This document shows positions 29,185-36,891 of a stretch of 64,000 bases of DNA, one piece after another; position 1 is the stretch's first letter, and each line of letters begins with the position of its first letter. The notes under the pieces were generated by a model, which saw only the letters and a program-made list of their open reading frames with translations, had not been told where the DNA came from and searched no databases. A program made the translations under genes and the position numbers. The DNA comes from Bordetella pseudohinzii (GTDB lineage: Bacteria; Pseudomonadota; Gammaproteobacteria; Burkholderiales; Burkholderiaceae_B). The stretch is taken from contig NZ_JHEP02000012.1 in the NCBI RefSeq assembly GCF_000657795.2, positions 1 to 64,000 of the forward strand, read 5' to 3'.

Positions 29185-29724
29185 TCAGCGGATGAATTGC
29201 TTGATGTAGTCATCGGGCAGGCCCAGCGACTGGTAGTGGCGCCGCGCCGTCTCGATCTTGGTGAACACATCCTCATAGCCCTGGGCCACGCCCTCCGGAT
29301 CGACGTAGGTGTAGCCGCCGGTGACGTGGAACCAGGTGATCATCTCGGGGACATCCTCCGGCACATAGAGCGTATGGGTCTCGCCGGCCGGCTCGAAGGC
29401 ATAGCCGCCCTGTTCGGCGACCCAGTCATGCTCCAGGTAATACCAGCGGCCCTTGAGCACCATGGCATGCACCGGGCCGGTATGACGGTGGCGCGAGACC
29501 ACGCCGCTGCCGCGCACGCGCAGCAGATTGATGTAATAGCCCTGGCTGGCGCACAGCAGCAAAGGCTTGAAAGACACCGTCGAGGACGACGGCACCCACA
29601 GCTTGTCGTCGGCCAGCCAATCGGTCGCCGCGCCGGGATGCACGAGATCGCGCATCATGTCCGGCGCCTGCGGCAGCCGGTAGGCAATGGCCTGTTCATC
29701 GGGACGATGGATGTTTCCGCTCAT
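29185..29724 (-). CDS. cupin protein of the 2,4'-dihydroxyacetophenone dioxygenase family
   Basis: A 179-residue single-domain cupin. Metal ligands are recognisable in RHRHTGPVHAMVLKGRWYYLEHDW and in GETHTLYVP, matching the non-haem iron site of cupin dioxygenases such as 2,4'-dihydroxyacetophenone dioxygenase, which splits an alpha-hydroxyketone into a carboxylic acid and formate. It lies between the transporter genes and three dehydrogenases, so it may cleave a hydroxyketone formed from the imported compound. Relatives include proteins without known activity; the reaction is therefore inferred. Confidence 0.8.
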   Translation of the reverse strand: MSGNIHRPDEQAIAYRLPQAPDMMRDLVHPGAATDWLADDKLWVPSSSTVSFKPLLLCASQGYYINLLRVRGSGVVSRHRHTGPVHAMVLKGRWYYLEHDWVAEQGGYAFEPAGETHTLYVPEDVPEMITWFHVTGGYTYVDPEGVAQGYEDVFTKIETARRHYQSLGLPDDYIKQFIR

Positions 29725-29754
29725 GATGCAATCCTCCTTGCGCTTGCGCAGTGT

Positions 29755-30459
29755 TCAATGGCCCAGGTACGCGCGTCGCACGTGCGGGCTGTTCAGCAAC
29801 TCTTCGCCGCTGCCGGACAGGGCGATGCGCCCGTTCTCCAGCACATAACCGACGTCGGCCAGCTTGAGGGTGTGATAGACGTTCTGCTCGACCAGCAGCA
29901 CGGTGATGCCCTGGCGCACGACGGTGCGTATCACGTCGAACATCTGTTCGACCAGCAACGGCGACAGGCCCAGCGAGGGCTCGTCGAAAATCAACAGCCG
30001 CGGGCAGGCCATCATGCCGCGCGCGATGGCCACCATCTGCTGCTCGCCGCCGGACAGCGAGCCGGCGAACTGGTCCAGCCGCTCGCGCACGCGCGGAAAC
30101 AGGTCCAGCACCTCGCCCAGCCTTTGCTGCACGGCCGGCCGGGCGCTGCGCTTATAGGAACCCATCAGCAGGTTGTCGCGCACCGTCAGGAAGGGAAAGA
30201 GCTGGCGGCCTTCCGGAATCATGGTGATGCCGCGCTCGACGATGCGGTGCGGCGCCTCGCCGGCGATCTGCCGGCCTTCGAACTCGATGCTGCCCGCCGT
30301 GGGGCGGACCAGGCCGCACAGCGTCTTGAGCGTGGTGGTCTTGCCGGCGCCGTTGGCGCCGATCAGAGTCACCACCTTGCCTTCGGGGACATCCAGGCTG
30401 ATGCCCCGCAAGACTTCGCTCTTGCCGTAGCCGGCCGACAAATCACGAATGTTGAGCAT
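29755..30459 (-). CDS. livF: branched-chain-type ABC transporter ATPase, LivF
   Basis: A 234-residue ATPase with Walker A GANGAGKTTTL, signature LSGGEQQMVAIARGMM and Walker B LLIFDEPSLGLSP, ending in AYLGH as LivF proteins do. It overlaps the upstream LivM-LivG gene by 17 bp. It powers import together with the fused ATPase of that gene. Confidence 0.93.
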   Translation of the reverse strand: MLNIRDLSAGYGKSEVLRGISLDVPEGKVVTLIGANGAGKTTTLKTLCGLVRPTAGSIEFEGRQIAGEAPHRIVERGITMIPEGRQLFPFLTVRDNLLMGSYKRSARPAVQQRLGEVLDLFPRVRERLDQFAGSLSGGEQQMVAIARGMMACPRLLIFDEPSLGLSPLLVEQMFDVIRTVVRQGITVLLVEQNVYHTLKLADVGYVLENGRIALSGSGEELLNSPHVRRAYLGH

Positions 30460-32221
30460 GCAGGTACTCCTTGCCGAGATAAGCCTCGATGACTTGCGGA
30501 TCGTTGACGACCTCCTGCGGCGCGCCGCTGGTCAGCACCTGGCCCACATTGATGACCAGGATGCGGTCGGACAGGGCCATGGTGGCCTGCATGAGATGCT
30601 CGATGAGCAACACCGACACCCCGGCATCGCGCACGCGGCGCACCATGCGGATGGCGCGCTCCACATCGGTGGGGTTCAGGCCCGCCATCACTTCGTCCAA
30701 CAGCAGGATGCGCGGCCGCGTGGCCAGGGCCCGCGCCACTTCGAGGCGCTTCAGTCCGCCGACGGTCAGGCTGCGCGCCTCGGCGTCCAGGCTGCCCGAC
30801 AGCTCCGTCAGCTCGGCCACCTGGCGCGCGATGGCCTCGGCCTCACGGCGATCCGAGGTATGCAGGAAGGCGCCCAGCATGATGTTCTCCAGCACGCTCA
30901 GGCCCGAGAAGGGCTGGGCGATCTGGAAGGTGCGGCCCACGCCGGCGCGGGCGAAAGCCTGCGAATCGGCCGGCTGCTCCCAGCCCTTGGGGCCGCGCAC
31001 GCTCACCGTGCCGCTGTCCGGGCGGATAAAGCCGGAGAGCTGGTTGAAGACCGTGGTCTTGCCGGCGCCATTGGGCCCGATCACGCCCAGGATCTCGCCT
31101 TCATGCAAGGTGAGCGACACATTGTTGGTGGCATGCAGGCCGCCAAAGTGCTTGTTCAGCGCTTCGGCCTTCAGGATGGGTTCGCCGCGCCCGCCGCCGG
31201 CCGCGGCAAGCGGCGCGGCCGGCGCCACGGGCGGCTCGCCCAAACCCGGCAGGCGGTCGATCCAGGACCGCAGGCGGGCGCCGAAGTGGCCCACGATGCC
31301 GCGCGGCATGGTCAGCACCACCACCACGAGAATGACGCCATAGATAAAACCGTGCATACCGCTGCCGAAGGCGCCCAGCCAGCCGCGCGCCAGTTCCGCG
31401 ATGGGCACCACCAGCACCGTGCCGGCCAGCGGCCCGGCCACGCTGCCCAGGCCGCCGATCAGGGCGAACATCGCGATCTGGATGGACAGCTCCAGCGAGA
31501 AGGCCGCCGAAGGCTCGATGAAGGTCAGGTACATGGCATGGAAGGAACCCACCATGGCGGTCAACATGGCCGAGATCACGGCGGCGGCCAGCTTGACGCG
31601 CACCGTATCGATGCCCACGGCCGGGGCGGCGTATTCGCGCTCGCGCACGGCCACCAGGTAAAAGCCCAGCCGCGAATGGCGGATGCGCCAGGCCGCCCAC
31701 AGGGTGACCAACAGGAGCAAGAAGGCCACCAGCAGATAGGCCCATTTCTCGCGGAAGATCATCCACGGCAGGCCGATATTGAGCGGCACGCTCAGGCCGG
31801 CCGCGCCGCCCGTCCAGCCGTCCTGGTGGACCACCAGCAGCTTGACCACTTCCAGCACGGCGATGGTGGCCAGCGCGAAGAAAGGACCGCGCAGGCGGAA
31901 GGTGGGGTAGGCGATCAGCAGCGCCACCAGCGCGGCCAGCGCCATGCCCACGAACATGCCCAGCCAGGGTGAGATGCCGAAATGGATGACCAGCAGCGTG
32001 GCGGCATAGCTGCCCACGCCGTAGAACACCGCGTGCCCGAGCGAGAGCTGGCCGGCATAGCCGCCGACAATGTTCCAGGCCGTCGCCAGCGCGCCGTACA
32101 CGCAGATCAGCACGAACAGGTGATAGACGAAAGGCGATTGGATGGCAAAGGGAATGATCAGCAGCAGGGACAGCGCGAGCAGGCCCATGTAGACGCGCGG
32201 GCGTCGGATATCCGGAAACAT
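30443..32221 (-). CDS. fused permease-ATPase (LivM-LivG) of a branched-chain-type ABC transporter
   Basis: A 592-residue protein. Residues ~1-320 are a LivM-like permease with many membrane segments (GYAGQLSLGHAVFYGVGSYAA, FALIGGLGSVAGPLAGT); a Gly/Ala/Pro linker follows; residues ~355-592 are a LivG ATPase with Walker A GPNGAGKTT and Walker B LLLDEVMAGLNP. The signature motif reads LTVGGLKRLEVARAL instead of the usual LSYGxQRRLE. Such fusions occur in Burkholderiales. It forms the permease pair with LivH. Confidence 0.92.
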   Translation of the reverse strand: MFPDIRRPRVYMGLLALSLLLIIPFAIQSPFVYHLFVLICVYGALATAWNIVGGYAGQLSLGHAVFYGVGSYAATLLVIHFGISPWLGMFVGMALAALVALLIAYPTFRLRGPFFALATIAVLEVVKLLVVHQDGWTGGAAGLSVPLNIGLPWMIFREKWAYLLVAFLLLLVTLWAAWRIRHSRLGFYLVAVREREYAAPAVGIDTVRVKLAAAVISAMLTAMVGSFHAMYLTFIEPSAAFSLELSIQIAMFALIGGLGSVAGPLAGTVLVVPIAELARGWLGAFGSGMHGFIYGVILVVVVLTMPRGIVGHFGARLRSWIDRLPGLGEPPVAPAAPLAAAGGGRGEPILKAEALNKHFGGLHATNNVSLTLHEGEILGVIGPNGAGKTTVFNQLSGFIRPDSGTVSVRGPKGWEQPADSQAFARAGVGRTFQIAQPFSGLSVLENIMLGAFLHTSDRREAEAIARQVAELTELSGSLDAEARSLTVGGLKRLEVARALATRPRILLLDEVMAGLNPTDVERAIRMVRRVRDAGVSVLLIEHLMQATMALSDRILVINVGQVLTSGAPQEVVNDPQVIEAYLGKEYLHAQHS

Positions 32222-32233
32222 GGCAGGCCCTCT

Positions 32234-33106
32234 TTATTCAGATCCGCGGCCCAGGCCGAACAGGCCGGTGGGGCGCAACACCAGGATGAGCAGGAAGATC
32301 GCGAAATAGACGATTTCCTTGAGGTCCGGCGCGATGTAATAACCCGCCAGGCTGTCGACCAGGCCGATCAGCATGGACCCCAGCAAGGCGCCCAGCAGGC
32401 TGCCCATGCCGCCCAGCACGACGATGACGAAGGCGGTCAGCACGAAGTACGTGCCTATGGTCGGAAAGGCCGGATATTGCGGCGTCAGGAGCGCCGCGGC
32501 CACGCCCACGAAGGCCGAGCCGATGGCGAAGGCCAGCACATAGATGCCGCGCACATTCACCCCCATCAGGGCGGCGGCATTGCGATGCTGGGCCACGGCG
32601 CGGAAGGCGCGGCCCAGGTAGGTGCGCGTCATGAACAGATGCAGGCCGCCGGCCAGCAGCAGCGCCACCGCCAGGGTGATCACCTGTCCGCTCACCACGC
32701 TCAGGCCGCCGAACGCCAGGATGCCGGTGCCGGCTTCGACTTGCGTGGCGCGCACATCGGCGCCGAAGACCAGCAGGGCGAGATTCATCAGGGCCGTTGA
32801 GACCCCCACGGTGGCGAAGATCTGGATATGACCGTCGGCATCGAGCAGCGGCTGGATGATGAAGCGCTGCATCGCCGCGCCGACGGCGAACAGCAGCAGG
32901 GCCACCGGAGCCACCGACACATAGGGATGCCAGCCCAGTTTCATGGCCAGCAGATAGGTGGCGTACATGCCCACCATCAGAAACTCGCCGTGGGCGAAGT
33001 TGACGACGCGCACCACGCCGAAGATCAGCGTCAAGCCGATGCTGATGATGGCGTAGGCGCCACCGAGCAGCAGACCGTTGACGATCAATTGCAGAAGAAT
33101 GTCCAT
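32234..33106 (-). CDS. livH: branched-chain-type ABC transporter permease, LivH
   Basis: A 290-residue membrane permease: GGAYAIISIGLTLIFGVVRVVNFAHGEF at the N-terminus is the LivH hallmark, and VLGGMGSLLGALLGSMLIG the conserved C-terminal region. It lies 12 nt before the fused permease-ATPase gene and 60 nt after the binding-protein gene. Confidence 0.94.
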   Translation of the reverse strand: MDILLQLIVNGLLLGGAYAIISIGLTLIFGVVRVVNFAHGEFLMVGMYATYLLAMKLGWHPYVSVAPVALLLFAVGAAMQRFIIQPLLDADGHIQIFATVGVSTALMNLALLVFGADVRATQVEAGTGILAFGGLSVVSGQVITLAVALLLAGGLHLFMTRTYLGRAFRAVAQHRNAAALMGVNVRGIYVLAFAIGSAFVGVAAALLTPQYPAFPTIGTYFVLTAFVIVVLGGMGSLLGALLGSMLIGLVDSLAGYYIAPDLKEIVYFAIFLLILVLRPTGLFGLGRGSE

Positions 33107-33124
33107 CTCGGGATGTCCTGGGCG

Positions 33125-33150
33125 GGGCGGGCGGCCCGCGCCGCCCGCCC
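33125..33150 (-). repeat. GC-only intercistronic hairpin after the binding-protein gene
   Basis: Perfect 10-bp stem (33125-33134 with 33141-33150), a 6-nt loop, no U-run, placed between the binding-protein gene and livH. It has the same location and form as the hairpins after the other two binding-protein genes in the window. Confidence 0.6.
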
Positions 33151-33166
33151 GCCGGATAATGCGGGA

Positions 33167-34381
33167 TCAGCGATTGACGATGGGCTTGGCCACGGCGGCG
33201 GCCTCGGGCCAGACGGTGACCAGCTTGCCGTCCTGCCACTGCATCAGCGTGGTGGTCGCGGCGCGGTTCTGGCCGTTGTCGCCGAAATCAAAGCCCCAGC
33301 CGGCGGCGTTGCTGCCCACGGGCTGCTTGTAGGCCAGCACGGCGGCGCGGACCTTGTCCTTGTCCAGCGAACCGGCTTTCTCGATCGCGTCCAGGAAAGC
33401 GCGCGCGCCCACGTAGTTCACCAGGCTGTGGCCCGAACGCGGCTCGCCATTGAAACGCTTCTTGTAGGCGGAGACGAAGTCCGACAGGCCGGGCGCGCCC
33501 TTCTCGTTCATCGCGAACTGCGGAAAGTCGATGTCGAAGGCGCCGTCCATATCGCCGTTGAGGGCCTTGGCCGTGTCGGACAGCGAATAGCCGCCGCCGG
33601 CGCCGATGACGGCGCGCGGCTTGTAGCCCGCCGACTTGGCCTGGCGGAAGTACAGCATGGTGTCGTTCTGATACGACGTCTGCAGCACCACGTCGGCCTG
33701 GGCGCCGCGCAGGCGCAGGATCAGCGAGGACAGATCCACCGCCTTGGCCGAGTAAGGCAGGACCTGCACCACATTCAGGCCCAGGGCCTTGGCGCGTTCT
33801 TGCTGGAAGCCGGCGATGGTTTTACCGTACAGGCCGTCCTCGTGGATGATGGCCAGCTTCAGCGACTTGGGATCCACGCCAAGCGCCGGCGCCACCACGT
33901 TGACCACGCCCTCGATGGTGCCGTTGGCGAAATCGCGCGCGGTGGAATTGCTGCGGAACACATACTTGAAGCCGCGGTCGGTCACGCTGTCGGAGACGGC
34001 GCCCAGCTCGAAGAAGGGCACGCCGGCCAGCTCGGTGACCTGGGTGGCGGCAAAAGACAGCGCCGAGGAAAAGCTGCCGAACACGGCCGAGACATTCTCC
34101 ACCGAGGTCAGGCGGCGGGCCTCGCCCACGGCCTGGTTGGCGTCCACGGCGTCAGCCTTGACCAGGGCAATCTTGCGGCCCAGCAGCCCGCCCTGGGCAT
34201 TGCGCTCCTCCACCGCCAATTGCAGGCCGCGATAGCTCTCGTCGCCCAGCTGGGCCAGCGCGCCGCTGAAGGGAAACAGCGCGCCCATCTTGATGTCATC
34301 GGCCGCCAACGCGGTCGCCGTCACACCCAGCGCCACGGACACGCCCGCCAGCCAGCGCGCGCAAACCTTTGCCACTTCCAT
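33167..34381 (-). CDS. periplasmic binding protein of a Liv-type ABC transporter
   Basis: A 404-residue type-I periplasmic binding protein with a signal peptide cleaved after ATALA (about residue 26). The mature part starts DDIKMGALFPFSGALAQLG, as in LivK/amide- and aromatic-binding relatives. AGGAG lies upstream of ATG 34381. It is the first gene of the operon and sits 50 bp from a perfect LacI-type palindrome. The ligand cannot be read from sequence; the downstream enzymes suggest a ketone, diol or aromatic side-chain compound rather than leucine. Confidence 0.9.
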   Translation of the reverse strand: MEVAKVCARWLAGVSVALGVTATALAADDIKMGALFPFSGALAQLGDESYRGLQLAVEERNAQGGLLGRKIALVKADAVDANQAVGEARRLTSVENVSAVFGSFSSALSFAATQVTELAGVPFFELGAVSDSVTDRGFKYVFRSNSTARDFANGTIEGVVNVVAPALGVDPKSLKLAIIHEDGLYGKTIAGFQQERAKALGLNVVQVLPYSAKAVDLSSLILRLRGAQADVVLQTSYQNDTMLYFRQAKSAGYKPRAVIGAGGGYSLSDTAKALNGDMDGAFDIDFPQFAMNEKGAPGLSDFVSAYKKRFNGEPRSGHSLVNYVGARAFLDAIEKAGSLDKDKVRAAVLAYKQPVGSNAAGWGFDFGDNGQNRAATTTLMQWQDGKLVTVWPEAAAVAKPIVNR

Positions 34382-34430
34382 GTCTTGTCTCCTGTCGTCG
34401 TTGGACCCATGGCGCGCCGCCCCGGAAGCA

Positions 34431-34446
34431 ATTGAAGCGCTTCAAT
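34431..34446. promoter_or_regulatory. LacI-family operator O1
   Basis: ATTGAAGCGCTTCAAT is a perfect 16-bp palindrome with the central CG typical of LacI/GalR operators. It lies about 50 bp upstream of the binding-protein gene, downstream of a TTGGCT-like -35 box. Confidence 0.85.
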
Positions 34447-34518
34447 TACGGGATCAAAAAAAAGCCAAATCATTGGTAATGCCGGCCTTTATTGCGCTTA
34501 TTGGGTGTCTCAGTATTT

Positions 34519-34532
34519 TTGAAACGCTTCAA
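34519..34532. promoter_or_regulatory. LacI-family operator O2
   Basis: TTGAAACGCTTCAA matches O1 in 13 of 14 positions. The centres of the two sites are 87 bp apart between the divergent promoters, compatible with a repression loop and with autoregulation of the LacI-type gene. Confidence 0.8.
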
Positions 34533-34633
34533 TTTTGGGGTCGTTTATGGCAAGCTGTCAATCCACGCACGCTGGACTTCGCGTTTTCCCCAAGAGGCGT
34601 CTTGGTTACACTTGCCGCTTGGCTGCCCATCCC

Positions 34634-35680
34634 ATGAAACCCTCGATCCGCCGCCCCACTCTTGCCGACGTCGCCAAGCTGGCGGGCGTGTCGCTGGGCA
34701 GCGCCTCGCGGGCCCTGTCGGTGCCCAAGGAGGTCAAGCCGGCGACGCTGGAGCGCGTCAACCGCGCGGTCGCGCAACTGGGCTATATCCGCGACGGCGC
34801 CGCCGCCGCGCTGGCGTCGCGCCGCACCCGCACGGTGGGCGCGGTCTACCCCACGCTCAACAATCCCATCTTTGCCCACTCCACGCACTCCATGCAGCAA
34901 ACGCTGTGGGAGATGGGCTATCAGCTGCTCATCGCCAGCCATGAGTACCACGACGACGACGAGGCCGCCGTGCTGCGCGCCACGGTCGAGCGCGGCGTGG
35001 ACGGCATCATCATGGTGGGCACGGACCACAGCGACGAGGTCTTTGCCCTGCTGCATCAGCGCGCCCTGCCCTATGTGCTGACCTGGTCGGTGGACGACAG
35101 CCACTACCCCCATTGCGTGGGCATCTCCAACTACGACGCCTCCTATGACCTGGCGCGCTGCGTGCTGGCAAGAGGCCATACCCGCATCGGCGTGTGCGGC
35201 GGCCCCATCGCCCGCAACGAGCGCGCCCGCGGGCGCCGCAACGGCGTGCTGGCGGCGCTGCGCGAGCACGGCCTGTCCGTGCCGCCGGAGTGGATCATCG
35301 AACAGCCCTTCTCCTTCGAGGGCGGGCGCCAGGCCATCCGCGACTACTGGGCGCTGCCCGAACGGCCCACGGTGATTTTCTTCGGCACCGATCTGCTGGC
35401 CATGGGCGCCCTGCACGAATGCCGCCGCCTCGGCATCGCCGTGCCCGGCGAACTGTCCATCGTGGGTTTCGACGGCATCGACGAGACCGAGATGATGCAG
35501 CCGGAGCTCACCACGGTGAGCATCCCGGCGCAGGAAATCGGCCGCCGCGCGGCGCGCCACATCGTCGATCTGATCGAAAAGCGCGAGCCGCCGCCAGCCG
35601 GCCCGCTGGCGCATGTGGTGCTGGAGCGCGGCAGCCTGGGGCCGCCGCCTGCGCGCCCACGCCGCGCGCGCCGCGCCTAG
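34634..35680 (+). CDS. LacI-family transcriptional regulator
   Basis: A 348-residue repressor: helix-turn-helix TLADVAKLAGVSLGSASRALS at residues ~9-29, hinge region, then a periplasmic-binding-protein-like effector domain (VGAVYPTLNNPIFAHSTHSMQ, GTDLLAMGALHECRRLG, IVGFDGIDETE). Faces the Liv-dioxygenase-dehydrogenase operon; two matching palindromes lie between them. It likely senses the imported compound or an intermediate. Ends 3 bp from the convergent flavoprotein gene. Confidence 0.93.
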   Translation: MKPSIRRPTLADVAKLAGVSLGSASRALSVPKEVKPATLERVNRAVAQLGYIRDGAAAALASRRTRTVGAVYPTLNNPIFAHSTHSMQQTLWEMGYQLLIASHEYHDDDEAAVLRATVERGVDGIIMVGTDHSDEVFALLHQRALPYVLTWSVDDSHYPHCVGISNYDASYDLARCVLARGHTRIGVCGGPIARNERARGRRNGVLAALREHGLSVPPEWIIEQPFSFEGGRQAIRDYWALPERPTVIFFGTDLLAMGALHECRRLGIAVPGELSIVGFDGIDETEMMQPELTTVSIPAQEIGRRAARHIVDLIEKREPPPAGPLAHVVLERGSLGPPPARPRRARRA

Positions 35681-35683
35681 GCT

Positions 35684-36877
35684 TCAGAGCGCCCGGCCGC
35701 AGGCCACGGCCGACGCCCAGGCCCACTGGAAGTTGTAGCCGCCCAGCCAACCCGTCACATCCACGGCCTCGCCGATGAAATACAGGCCCGGCACGGCGCG
35801 CGCCTGCATGGACTTCTGGTCCAGGCCGCGGGTATCGACGCCGCCGCGCATGACCTCGGCCTTTTTGTATCCGGCCGTCCCGGTGGGCGTCAGCGACCAG
35901 CAATGGATGCGGGCAGCCAGCTCGCGCAGCTTGCGGTCGGGCACGTCGGCCAGCCGCGCCTGCGCCAGGCCGGCATCGCCCGACTGCGCCAGCCAGGCGT
36001 CGGCCAGGCGCTTGGGCCACAAGCCGGCCAGCACGGTGTGCATCTGCTGGCGCGCGCCAGATTTGGCCTCGCGCAATTCCGTGCCCAGGTCGCGTCCGGG
36101 CGCCAGATCGATGTCGATGGCGGTCCCCGGCTTCCAGTAGCTGGAAATCTGCAGGATGGCCGGGCCGGACAGGCCCCGGTGGGTGAAGAGCAGGTCTTCC
36201 AGGAAGGTCCCCCGGGCCTTGCCCTGTCCGGTGCCCAGGCTGACCTCCAGCGCCACGCCGGAAAGCTCGGCAAAGGGCTGCCACTGCTGCGCATCGAAGG
36301 TCAGCGGCACGAGGGCGGGCCGCGGATCGATCACCTTCAGGCCGAACTGGCGCGCCACTTTCAAGCCGAAATCGGTCGCCCCCAGCTGCGGAATGGCCAT
36401 GCCGCCGGTGGCGATGACCAGGCGCGAGGCGCGCAGCGCGCCGCCGTCGGTGGCCAGCGCCCAGCCCTCGCCTTCGCGCGCGATGCCTTCGACCGCGCAG
36501 GGCATGCGCCAGGACACGCGGCCGCGGCCGCACTCGCGGCGCAGCATTTCGATGATGTCCTCGCTGCTGTCATCGCAGAACAGCTGGCCGCGATGCTTTT
36601 CATGCCAGGCGATGCGGTGCTCGCGCATCAGCGCCAGGAAATCCTGCGGCGTATAGCCGGCCAGCGCCGAGCGGCAGAAATGCGGATTCTCGGACAGGAA
36701 CTGGGCGGGGCTGGCGCCCAGGTTGGTGAAGTTGCAGCGCCCGCCGCCGGAGATGCGGATTTTTTCGGCCAGGCGGCTGGCGTGGTCGATCAGCACCACC
36801 GACAGTCCGCGCTGGCCGGCGACGGCCGCGCACATCATGCCGGCCGCGCCGGCGCCTATGATCGCGACGTCAAACAT
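35684..36877 (-). CDS. HI0933/BaiN-family NAD(P)/FAD-dependent oxidoreductase
   Basis: A 397-residue flavoprotein: FAD-binding GAGAAGMMCA near residue 10, the family signature RISGGGRCNFTNL, the ATGGMAIPQLGATDFG segment, and a C-terminal GEAVDVTGWLGGYNFQWAWASA loop. These proteins are widespread and mostly uncharacterised; some related to BaiN act on bile acids. It is 14 bp downstream of the decarboxylase gene on the same strand and may share its transcript. No function is assigned. Confidence 0.88.
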   Translation of the reverse strand: MFDVAIIGAGAAGMMCAAVAGQRGLSVVLIDHASRLAEKIRISGGGRCNFTNLGASPAQFLSENPHFCRSALAGYTPQDFLALMREHRIAWHEKHRGQLFCDDSSEDIIEMLRRECGRGRVSWRMPCAVEGIAREGEGWALATDGGALRASRLVIATGGMAIPQLGATDFGLKVARQFGLKVIDPRPALVPLTFDAQQWQPFAELSGVALEVSLGTGQGKARGTFLEDLLFTHRGLSGPAILQISSYWKPGTAIDIDLAPGRDLGTELREAKSGARQQMHTVLAGLWPKRLADAWLAQSGDAGLAQARLADVPDRKLRELAARIHCWSLTPTGTAGYKKAEVMRGGVDTRGLDQKSMQARAVPGLYFIGEAVDVTGWLGGYNFQWAWASAVACGRAL

Positions 36878-36891
36878 GCCGCAGGACAGCC

